A DNA stretch of 64,000 nucleotides, taken from assembly GCA_964564105.1 (NCBI GenBank), contig CAZLZS010000001.1, positions 30,467-94,466 of the forward strand, read 5' to 3'. The first letter of the stretch is position 1; each line of letters starts with the position of its first letter. Made by a program: the position numbers and the translations under genes. The stretch comes from JACOZG01 sp964564105 (GTDB lineage: Bacteria; Patescibacteriota; Minisyncoccia; Phycocordibacterales; JACOZG01). The notes beneath the pieces are model-generated. The model saw nothing but the letters and a program-made list of their open reading frames with translations, had not been told where the DNA came from and did no database searches. Of this stretch, positions 1-6,305 are shown in pieces.

Positions 1-136
1 ATATCTGAACCGTTTCTATCGGACAATTCACCGGCCCAATAAAGGACGCTTCTTTTATAGGACATCTATAAGACATCTTAGAACAATCTTGTCCTTTAGC
101 CGCTATTGATTTTTTAACCGCCTTTTGTTAGTTGTG

Positions 137-159
137 GAGCCAGATTTTTGGCTCTTTTT
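137..159 (+). terminator. Rho-independent terminator-like hairpin
   Basis: A GAGCC/GGCTC stem (137-141 and 150-154) encloses an AT-rich loop and is followed by five T residues. It would end a transcript entering from left of the window. The rest of 1-214 contains no convincing gene; it has near-repeated AGGACATCT/AGACATCT segments around 38-82 of unknown meaning. Confidence 0.55.
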
Positions 160-214
160 GATTTGTTCTTTGGCTGTCAGTTTTTATTATTCTGTCAAGC
201 TCTAGAGCAAATCA

Positions 215-1171
215 ATGGTAAAAAGCGTTAAATTTGGGATTTTTGCCCACGCCATAATTTTATGGTGTCTTTTTGCTGGGTTTGTTGTGTCGGCTAGGGC
301 AGAGGAATTGGCGATCAGCGAAGAATTTACCGGCCAGAGCGAACCAGTGTCCGAAAGCCAATTTACCACCCGGCCGGCGCCCGAGACATTGTCGGGGACT
401 GTTAGTCCGTTGCTGACTGTGAGTGAGGAGTTTTCTTTCCGAACCGCTACCGCCACCAGGACCAGACCAGTTGGTTCGCTCGCGATTTCTGATGAGTTAA
501 TGTTAAAGACTCTTGACGAGCCGGTTAATTCGCCACCAGATAACAATGGCAATGGCGGCGGTGGGGGAGGCGGGGGCAATGGCAGCGGCGGTGGTGGGAG
601 TAGCGGCGGAGGTTTTTTCCAGCCGTCTCCCGCACCGGGCGTAGTCGAGGGGTGCCCGATTTATCTGACAAAGTTCATTAAATTCGGTGCGACTAATGAT
701 CCGACCGAGGTGCGTAAACTGCAAATCTTCCTCCGTGATTACGAAGGTTTTAATTCACTCGCGATCACTGGTATTTACGATCAGGCCACTTTAGCGGCGG
801 TGATGATTTTCCAAACTCGTTACCGAGATGCAATCTTAAAGCCCTGGGGTATTGATTATCCGACCGGCTATGTCTATATCACCACTTCGCTCGCGATCAA
901 CAATCTTTACTGCGAGCGCGATCCGGTCAATGATCTGGATTTCCGGATTCGCCGTGGCGAGTTCAAATTATCGCCAATCGCGACCAGCACCGCCACGACC
1001 ACCTTACCCCTACCAGAGGTCGGGGTTCGCGATCAGAATCTGTGGCAACTGGCGGCGCTGGGCCTCTTGGATTTTATAAGGAATCACCTCTGGTTATGGT
1101 TCTTATTTTTAATCGTTTTGATTCTGTTGCTCGTTTTTTGGCCGAGCAAGAAAAAAGATGACCTTGCTTAA
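215..1171 (+). CDS. Exported peptidoglycan-binding-like surface protein
   Basis: 318 residues. A hydrophobic N-terminal signal (about 8-28) ends near an Ala-Arg-Ala-Glu cleavage-type site. A Ser/Thr-rich segment and a Gly/Asn-rich spacer (about 110-135) follow. Then comes a domain (about 145-235) resembling the PG_binding_1 fold, with the pattern 'PTEVRKLQIFLRDYEG...GIYDQATLAAVMIFQ'. The C-terminal end has a transmembrane helix (about 288-310) and a basic Lys-rich tail. Such spacer plus PG-binding plus C-terminal anchor proteins are common in Parcubacteria. It is probably anchored in the membrane and contacts the cell wall. The exact partner is unknown. It is followed by two other exported proteins on the same strand. 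Confidence 0.75.
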   Translation: MVKSVKFGIFAHAIILWCLFAGFVVSARAEELAISEEFTGQSEPVSESQFTTRPAPETLSGTVSPLLTVSEEFSFRTATATRTRPVGSLAISDELMLKTLDEPVNSPPDNNGNGGGGGGGGNGSGGGGSSGGGFFQPSPAPGVVEGCPIYLTKFIKFGATNDPTEVRKLQIFLRDYEGFNSLAITGIYDQATLAAVMIFQTRYRDAILKPWGIDYPTGYVYITTSLAINNLYCERDPVNDLDFRIRRGEFKLSPIATSTATTTLPLPEVGVRDQNLWQLAALGLLDFIRNHLWLWFLFLIVLILLLVFWPSKKKDDLA

Positions 1172-1263
1172 TTTTTCTAATTTGCTAGTTTGATTAGCAG
1201 ATAGGTCCTTGATGTGTGTCGAGGATCGCAGGAGACAAAAACTGGAAGTCTGGAGAATGACCA

Positions 1264-2091
1264 ATGGTTCTGAGTGAAATTGGCTGGTGGCCCTTGCTTC
1301 TTTACAAGATTCTTTGTCTTTTCGGTTGGTTTTTCTTGTCGCCTCTTTTGCTGTGCGGTTGTGGTATTCAACCGCAGGATCTGGTGGTGGATGATCTGAC
1401 GGTGCAGGGTAACGCCGCGATTGCCGGCAATGCCGCGGTGGGCGGCAACCTCGAGGTCAGCGGTTCGGTTAGTGCCGCTGATGATGTGAGTGTCGGTGAT
1501 GATTTGTTAGTTACTGATGACGCAGTAATTGAGGATGATCTCGAAGTCGGCGGTGATGAGACAGTGGTTGGAAACGAAACCGTGGAAGGTGACATTGAAG
1601 TCGGTGGCGACATCGTGGAATTACTAGAGCCGTTTCCTCCTCCGCCACCTGTGTCCCCGCCCCCTCCGTCTCCCCCTCCGTCTACTCCACCCCCGTCACC
1701 TCCTCCGCCAGTGCCAGAACCCGAGCCGGTTATCTTGACGGCCACGATTTACTCGACTGACGGCCGCGCCGAGTTCGCGGTTGGCGAGGATGTCCGTATG
1801 ACAGTGCAAGTGGTCGGTGGAAAAGCGCCCTATGATTTGCGTTGTCTCTGGCCAGACGCCGCTTTCACGATCATCAATGATTCGAACGGCGGTTTATTCC
1901 AGTTCAAAACCGTTGGCGGCGTAGTGCGACGGCTGATCGTTGTAGGGGTGGTCGCCGAGTTTGGTGTCGAGTCGGATAAGGATAAGAATAAAAAGGTTGT
2001 TGCCATCCCCGGCACCGGCACGATCAATTGCCAGGTTACGGCCGCGGACGGTCAGATCGCCAGCGTCTGGTACGTCATTACCGTCGAATGA
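1264..2091 (+). CDS. Exported repeat/proline-rich protein, possible lipoprotein
   Basis: 275 residues. The N-terminus is hydrophobic and ends in 'LLLCGCG', which could be a lipobox with Cys at about 32. Residues 37-115 are a regular short-period repeat of Gly/Val/Asp units ('AAIAGNAAVGGNLEVSG', 'DDLLVTDDAVIEDDLEVGG'), likely a beta-solenoid like those seen in bactofilin-type or adhesin stalks. A Pro/Ser spacer (about 120-155) leads to a C-terminal beta-sandwich-like domain ('AEFAVGEDVRMTVQVVGGKAPYDLRCLW') with PKD-like character. The function is not recognised; a wall-exposed stalk with a binding head is an inference. No clear Shine-Dalgarno site precedes the start. Confidence 0.6.
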   Translation: MVLSEIGWWPLLLYKILCLFGWFFLSPLLLCGCGIQPQDLVVDDLTVQGNAAIAGNAAVGGNLEVSGSVSAADDVSVGDDLLVTDDAVIEDDLEVGGDETVVGNETVEGDIEVGGDIVELLEPFPPPPPVSPPPPSPPPSTPPPSPPPPVPEPEPVILTATIYSTDGRAEFAVGEDVRMTVQVVGGKAPYDLRCLWPDAAFTIINDSNGGLFQFKTVGGVVRRLIVVGVVAEFGVESDKDKNKKVVAIPGTGTINCQVTAADGQIASVWYVITVE

Positions 2092-2131
2092 TGGTTAGTG
2101 TCAAAGACTGCCCTTGACACGCCGTTTACCT

Positions 2132-2163
2132 AAACCCTCGGTCGCCGCCGCGATCGAGGGTTT
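2132..2163 (+). terminator. Intergenic hairpin, probable terminator
   Basis: AAACCCTCG (2132-2140) and CGAGGGTTT (2155-2163) form a perfect 9-bp stem downstream of the repeat/Pro-rich protein. The T tract after it is poor (TTTCTTATT overlaps the stem end), so termination efficiency is uncertain. Confidence 0.5.
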
Positions 2164-2204
2164 CTTATTGCATAATTTCCCCGTTTGTGCTAGGTGTGAA
2201 GGTT

Positions 2205-3155
2205 ATGAAAAACCAGCGTTTTTTAGCCATCATTTTGGTTCTCGGATTGATTCTATTGAGTCCGGCCCAGGCCCAGGAAGCGATTGAGACGTCGGAATCG
2301 GATCCGGCAGTCGCGAGCGCGCCGTTCACTGCCAGTATCACTTTTCCTCATGCCAATTCTACCTACAATGTGGGTGATAAGATCAATTTTACCGCTGCGG
2401 CTTCTGGCGGTCAGCCGCCCTACGCTTACACTTGGGATTTCGGCGATAGCACCCAGGCTTTTGGACAGAGTTATGAAAAATCATATTCGAACGCCGGCGT
2501 GCAAACTACTACTTTGACGGTGACTGATTTTGCCGGTCACACGGCCACGGCCGCTATCACCGTTACGGTTAGCGCGCCGGTCTCGCCGCTGTCTCTAATG
2601 ATTACCGCGCCGACGGATAATAAGACAGTGTTGGTTAATCAACCAGTTATTTTTTCCGCGGCCGCAACCGGCGGTCAGCCGCCCTACGCTTACACTTGGG
2701 ATTTCGGCGACGGAACGCAAGGTTTTGGTCAAACTTTCGAGAAAACTTATACCCAAACCGGTGTCAAAACCGTTACCGTCCGCGTTAAGGATTTTACCGC
2801 GGTCGAGACCGCGACCAGAATCACGATCACTGTCACTGCTTCACCGGAGCGCGAAGAGCCACAGCCCACGCCTGGACCAACACCGATCCTGCCGCTGACC
2901 ATTGCCAATATCCGCGTTACTGATTTGACTCACAACAGTGTGATTATTCGCTGGACTACTAATCGACCAGCCACGAGCCGTGTCATTTACGACCCAGTGT
3001 CGCATGCAAGCATTGCTGGTCAGCCCGCGCCTAATTTCGGTTATGCTTATTCCACGGCGACAACAGACGTAGAAACAGAAGTTACCGAGCATGTTGTTAC
3101 CGTGAGCGGTTTGGCGGCTTCCACCACTTATTACTTCCGCGTTATCTCGCAATAG
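2205..3155 (+). CDS. Exported protein with two PKD domains and a fibronectin III-like domain
   Basis: 316 residues. The ATG at 2205 gives a classic signal peptide (MKNQRFLAIILVLGLILLSPAQAQ), so it is preferred over an upstream in-frame start at 2187. Two PKD domains follow (about 40-125 and 130-215); each has the 'GGQPPYAYTWDFGD' core and an 'ITVTV' end strand. A Pro-rich linker and a C-terminal fibronectin III-like domain (about 235-316, 'SVIIRWTTNRPATSRVIYD', 'YYFRVIS') complete the protein. The two PKD copies share an identical stretch of about 40 bp at DNA level, which implies recent duplication. There is no anchor, so it is probably secreted or bound to the surface by other factors. Confidence 0.75.
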   Translation: MKNQRFLAIILVLGLILLSPAQAQEAIETSESDPAVASAPFTASITFPHANSTYNVGDKINFTAAASGGQPPYAYTWDFGDSTQAFGQSYEKSYSNAGVQTTTLTVTDFAGHTATAAITVTVSAPVSPLSLMITAPTDNKTVLVNQPVIFSAAATGGQPPYAYTWDFGDGTQGFGQTFEKTYTQTGVKTVTVRVKDFTAVETATRITITVTASPEREEPQPTPGPTPILPLTIANIRVTDLTHNSVIIRWTTNRPATSRVIYDPVSHASIAGQPAPNFGYAYSTATTDVETEVTEHVVTVSGLAASTTYYFRVISQ

Positions 3156-3160
3156 TTTTT

Positions 3161-3169
3161 TGCTATAAT
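3161..3169 (+). promoter_or_regulatory. Extended -10 promoter for the leader peptide-murB unit
   Basis: TGCTATAAT is an extended -10 element (TGn plus a perfect TATAAT). The first ATG lies only 7 bases further on, so the transcript would start at or next to the start codon and be leaderless. Confidence 0.6.
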
Positions 3170-3176
3170 TCAATTC

Positions 3177-3260
3177 ATGAAGGGTAGGTGGGAAATAATT
3201 TTTATCGCCGTGATAATCCTGGCGGCGTTGGCTCTTATTTTTACCCAAATATATTATTGA
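3177..3260 (+). CDS. 27-residue single-helix membrane peptide
   Basis: A short reading frame encodes MKGRWEIIFIAVIILAALAL followed by IFTQIYY. It has a basic N-terminus and one continuous hydrophobic helix. It starts just after an extended -10 box, and its stop overlaps the murB start (TGATG), which is typical of translational coupling. It has no recognisable family. It could be a real small membrane protein, or a leader cistron that delivers ribosomes to murB. Codon composition looks coding, but the length gives little statistical support. Confidence 0.45.
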   Translation: MKGRWEIIFIAVIILAALALIFTQIYY

Positions 3261-4186
3261 TGAGTCTGCCCTTGCGCCATAATGTCGCGCTCGCGCCGCT
3301 GACCACTTTCGGTGTCGGTGGCCGGGCGCGTTGGTTCGTTTCGGTCTCGGCTTCGAAACAATTGGTTGAGACAGTGAGGATAGCGCGAGCGAAAAATTTG
3401 CCTTATCGCGTTTTCGCCGGCGGGAGCAATGTGGTCTTTAGCGATAAAACTTTTCCGGGATTGGTAATCCAATTCAAACCTAAGGCAACGCCTTGCCGTT
3501 GGCAAGGCGTTGCCTTGACATGTGGCGCCAACTTGCCGCTGGCCAGTTTAATTAAAACAGCTATCAGTCATGGCCTCGCCGGTTTGGAAAATCTGTCTGG
3601 CATTCCGGGCACAGTCGGCGGGGCGATCGTCGGCAACGCTGGCGCCTACGGGCAGACGATTTCTGATTGTTTAACTCGGGTAGAAATATTTACCGGGCGG
3701 CAGATTAAATGGTTGGACAAAAAACAAGCTCAATTTGCTTACCGGGAAAGCATTTTCAAAAAACTGGCCTGGTTGATTTTACGGGTGGAATTTAAATTGG
3801 AAAAAGGCGTCAAGAAAGTGCTAGTTAAAAAATCGCGGGAGATTATAAAAATTCGGTCAGAGAAATACAATCCGAGTTTGCGCTCGCCGGGCAGTTTTTT
3901 CAAAAACGTTTTGGTCAAAGATGTGTCAAGGGCGACCTTGGCTAAACTTGATCAAACGAAAGTCAGAGACGGTAAAATTCCGGCTGGTTACTTGTTGGAA
4001 GCCGTGGGGGCAAAAGGAATGCGTCAGGGCGGTATTCGCGTCGCCGACTTCCACGGCAACTTGCTAATTAATGACCGCCGTGGCACTTACCGTGATATCG
4101 TCACTCTCGCTGCTAAATTAAAAAAGCTAGTTAAGAAAAAATTTGGCATCATTCTTGACGAGGAAGTGCGGTATCTTGGAGTTTAG
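3260..4186 (+). CDS. murB: UDP-N-acetylenolpyruvoylglucosamine reductase MurB
   Basis: 308 residues. It reduces UDP-GlcNAc-enolpyruvate to UDP-MurNAc with NADPH and FAD in the cytoplasm. FAD-binding motifs are visible: 'TTFGVGGRARWFV' near the start, 'FAGGSNVVFSD' (about 56-66), 'LENLSGIPGTVGGAIVGNAGAYG' (about 110-132), and the C-terminal 'SPGSFFKN' and 'VRYLG'. The ATG at 3260 fits the usual N-terminus ('MSLPLRHNVALAPLTTFGVGG'). It overlaps the stop of the upstream 27-residue peptide. A 35-bp perfect inverted repeat lies in frame at 3482-3516 and codes for a segment not expected in the family. Confidence 0.93.
   Translation: MSLPLRHNVALAPLTTFGVGGRARWFVSVSASKQLVETVRIARAKNLPYRVFAGGSNVVFSDKTFPGLVIQFKPKATPCRWQGVALTCGANLPLASLIKTAISHGLAGLENLSGIPGTVGGAIVGNAGAYGQTISDCLTRVEIFTGRQIKWLDKKQAQFAYRESIFKKLAWLILRVEFKLEKGVKKVLVKKSREIIKIRSEKYNPSLRSPGSFFKNVLVKDVSRATLAKLDQTKVRDGKIPAGYLLEAVGAKGMRQGGIRVADFHGNLLINDRRGTYRDIVTLAAKLKKLVKKKFGIILDEEVRYLGV
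3482..3516. repeat. In-frame twin-palindrome element inside murB
   Basis: A perfect inverted repeat of 16-bp arms around GTT. Each half contains a 13-base palindrome of the form AAGG-N5-CCTT (3482-3494 and 3504-3516). It encodes about twelve residues of MurB (KATPCRWQGVAL) without a frameshift. The structure matches the element in fmt at 5592-5628. Confidence 0.75.
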
Positions 4187-4189
4187 GTA

Positions 4190-4198
4190 TGCTATAAT
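4190..4198 (+). promoter_or_regulatory. Extended -10 promoter
   Basis: TGCTATAAT directly after the murB stop. It is the same extended -10 as at 3161 and would give a transcript of about 50 bases before the PEBP-like reading frame at 4253. Confidence 0.45.
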
Positions 4199-4252
4199 AT
4201 CGGCGCGCTTGTTATTTTGTTCATTGGGTTTATAGTTTATCAAACAACTATC

Positions 4253-4588
4253 ATGACTAAAACCTTGCGTTTGACCAGTTCAGTTTTTACCCCCAACGGT
4301 TGGATTCCAGAGAGATACACTTGTGACGGTGGCAATGTTAGTCCGCCTCTCACTATTAGCGGCGTGCCGCCGGCCGGCGTCCTCGGGCTCGGCACCGCTG
4401 GCACTGCCAATTATGAAGGCCCGTGCCCGCCCAGTGGTATTCATCGTTACTTCTTCAAACTTTACGCTCTGGCTATAGAATTATCGCTTGCGCCGGGCGC
4501 GGCTAAGGCCGAGGTGCTGGCGGCGATGCGCGGTCATATCTTGGACCAGACAGAACTCATCGGCCGTTATCGCCGGGTTCATTCGTAA
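4253..4588 (+). pseudogene. YbhB/PEBP-family protein with internal deletion
   Basis: 111 residues. The N-terminal 'LTSSVFTPNGWIPERYTCDGGNVSPPLTISGVP' and C-terminal 'YEGPCPPSGIHRYFFKLYAL...GHILDQTELIGRYRR' are clear Raf-kinase-inhibitor-like (PEBP) signatures. The central part with the 'DDPDAP' loop and the His of the ligand pocket is missing: 'SGVPPAGVLGLG' jumps directly to 'ANYEGPCPP'. The bacterial family is usually about 150-160 residues, so some 45-55 residues are lost with the frame kept. The ligand site cannot form as in known members. It is probably a decayed gene, less likely a minimal variant. An ATG at 4253 is preferred to an upstream TTG at 4217. Confidence 0.7.
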
Positions 4589-4602
4589 ATCAATCGCCGA
4601 AC

Positions 4603-4983
4603 ATGCACATTAACTTCAAAGCGACTAATCTGGAATTGAATGAAGCGCGGCGTGCTTACGCGATCGATAAACTGACGATGATCGAAAAGTTGATTGACGG
4701 TTACGGGACTGGCGACAAAGGTTTGGCCGAGGTCGAACTTGGTCGCGTCAATCAGCATCATAAGCACGGCGCTGTTTTCCGCGCCGAGATCAATCTGCAC
4801 TGGTCCGGCCGCTACTTCCGCTCCGAGTCTGAAACCGGCGATCTCCAGGCGGCGATTGACGAAGCCAAAGACGAATTGCTGCGGGAAATTAAAACTTGGC
4901 GTAAAAAGCAGGGGACGATGTTTCGCCGCGGCGCCCGGGCGGTCAAGAAATTGTTAAAAGGGATTTACGATTGGCGAAAATAG
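4603..4983 (+). CDS. hpf: Ribosome hibernation promoting factor (short HPF/YfiA)
   Basis: 126 residues. The start 'MHINFKATNLELNEARRAYAIDKL' and 'VELGRVNQHHKHGAVFRAEINLHWSGRYFRSESETGDLQAAIDEAKDELLREIKTWR' match the HPF/YfiA S30AE fold, which binds the 30S decoding centre and inactivates ribosomes in stationary phase. It lacks the C-terminal dimerisation domain of long HPF, so it is the short type. A basic tail follows. It converges with fmt, and the two reading frames overlap by 19 bases at their 3' ends. Confidence 0.85.
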   Translation: MHINFKATNLELNEARRAYAIDKLTMIEKLIDGYGTGDKGLAEVELGRVNQHHKHGAVFRAEINLHWSGRYFRSESETGDLQAAIDEAKDELLREIKTWRKKQGTMFRRGARAVKKLLKGIYDWRK

Positions 4984-5840
4984 ATATGATTTTTAATCCC
5001 TCGTTGGAAATCGGCATAAGGCATCTCTCGCCGGCCGGCTGGTTTGACCCGGGTAATAATGAACTGGCCGTTGGCAAATTCGGCGCCCGTGATAATCAGA
5101 CGTTGATGATTGAGAAAGCAATAGGTTCCCGGCCACGGATTGAGCGCCAAAAATTTTCGGTAGTTGATGAGTGAATCATCAGTGAGATCAATCAGGCCGT
5201 CGGTTTTTTTAAATTTCTTCGTGTCAGTGGCTTGCGAGTGGTCCTGCGGCCGCGGAACGATTTTTCCGGCTAGCCAGTCGGGCAGGATCTCAACAAATAG
5301 TTGCGCCCCGATTTTGGCCAGTTGATCTCTCGCTTGGATAAAGCTTTTAGCTTCTAGCTTTAAGCTTTTAGTTTGCAAGATCGGGCCGTGGTCAACTTTT
5401 TCATCAACGAGCATAATGGTTATTCCGGTTTCTGTCTCCCCGGCCAAAATTGCGCTTTGGATCGGTGTCGGGCCGCGGTATTTCGGCAAAAGCGAGGGAT
5501 GGATATTCAAGACGCCGCGGTGGGGCAACGATAAGATTTCTGGTGGCAAGATTTTGCCGTAAGAGGCGACGAGAAAAAGTTTTTTTCTGACAAGGTCAGA
5601 CCTTAAAGAAGTCTCAAGGTCTGACCTTAGATTTTTTGGCTGAAGATAGGGAATATGACGAGCTTCAGCCCAGACTTTAACGACCGGCGGTTTCAATTTG
5701 TGACCGCGGCCCGTTGGAGCATCTGGTGTGGTGACGATCAATATTGGTGAACAATTCAATGCCGTCAGAGTTTCAAGCATCGCCCTAGCGAATTCATCGG
5801 TGCCAAAAAAGACAAAATCATTTGACTTCGGCGAGGTCAT
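4965..5840 (-). CDS. fmt: Methionyl-tRNA formyltransferase
   Basis: 291 residues. It formylates initiator Met-tRNA using 10-formyl-THF. Motifs are 'VFFGTDEFARAMLETL' at the N-terminus, 'VASYGKILPPEILSLPHRGVLNIHPSLLPKYRGPTPIQSAIL' with the catalytic Asn-His-Ser/Pro-Leu-Leu signature, 'GITIMLVDEKVDHGPIL', and a C-terminal OB-like domain. The second Met (5840) is chosen because family members begin just before 'VFFGT'; 5852 is the alternative. It is translated in an operon with def and priA, with short overlaps. Two low-complexity segments in frame (5592-5628 and about 5339-5374) resemble inserted palindromic repeats. Confidence 0.92.
   Translation of the reverse strand: MTSPKSNDFVFFGTDEFARAMLETLTALNCSPILIVTTPDAPTGRGHKLKPPVVKVWAEARHIPYLQPKNLRSDLETSLRSDLVRKKLFLVASYGKILPPEILSLPHRGVLNIHPSLLPKYRGPTPIQSAILAGETETGITIMLVDEKVDHGPILQTKSLKLEAKSFIQARDQLAKIGAQLFVEILPDWLAGKIVPRPQDHSQATDTKKFKKTDGLIDLTDDSLINYRKFLALNPWPGTYCFLNHQRLIITGAEFANGQFIITRVKPAGRREMPYADFQRGIKNHIYFRQS
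5592..5628. repeat. In-frame twin-palindrome element inside fmt
   Basis: AAGGTCAGACCTT (5592-5604) and AAGGTCTGACCTT (5616-5628) are reverse complements of each other. Each is itself palindromic (AAGG-N5-CCTT), and they are separated by 11 bases. On the coding strand they give the repeated peptide 'LRSDLETSLRSDL'. The architecture is the same as the murB element at 3482-3516. Confidence 0.7.
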
Positions 5841-6303
5841 AAGCTTTGTCAATAAACAGAATCCCGTCTAAGTGATCAATTTCATGCTGGACGACTTGAG
5901 CCAGCAATCCGGTGGTGTGGCGGGTGAAGCGCCGGCCGCGCTCATCAAGGGCTTGGACTGTCACTTTTTCGGATCGTTTGATGTGTCCGTAGACTTGACG
6001 GACGCTTAGACAACCTTCGACGAGTTCCCTTTTGCGGCGCGAATGTTTGACGATGCGCGGGTTGATGAAGACGAAGACTGGTTCAGCCGGCGGCCGACCT
6101 AAAGCTTTGGGGCTGACAATAAAGAGGCGGAGCAAGACGCCAATCTGCGGCGCGGCCAACGCCACCCCGTCTTCTGCCGCGGCGAGCGCGGCGCTCATCG
6201 CCGAGATAATTTTATTGATTTTGGCGCTCGGGAGAAGCGCGGTCACGGCTTTCGCTCTTTGACGCAAAATCGGATCAGTTTTTTGTCTAATTGGTTTAGG
6301 CAT
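5818..6303 (-). CDS. def: Peptide deformylase
   Basis: 161 residues. It removes the N-formyl group from nascent proteins. All three metal and catalytic motifs are present: 'GVALAAPQIG' (motif 1), 'EGCLSV' (motif 2, Cys metal ligand) and 'QHEIDHLDG' (motif 3, HExxH). The ATG at 6303 follows the priA stop by two bases, and the def 3' end overlaps the start of fmt, so priA-def-fmt form one minus-strand unit. A TTG six bases upstream is in frame but less likely. Confidence 0.95.
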   Translation of the reverse strand: MPKPIRQKTDPILRQRAKAVTALLPSAKINKIISAMSAALAAAEDGVALAAPQIGVLLRLFIVSPKALGRPPAEPVFVFINPRIVKHSRRKRELVEGCLSVRQVYGHIKRSEKVTVQALDERGRRFTRHTTGLLAQVVQHEIDHLDGILFIDKAYDLAEVK

Positions 6304-6305
6304 GC

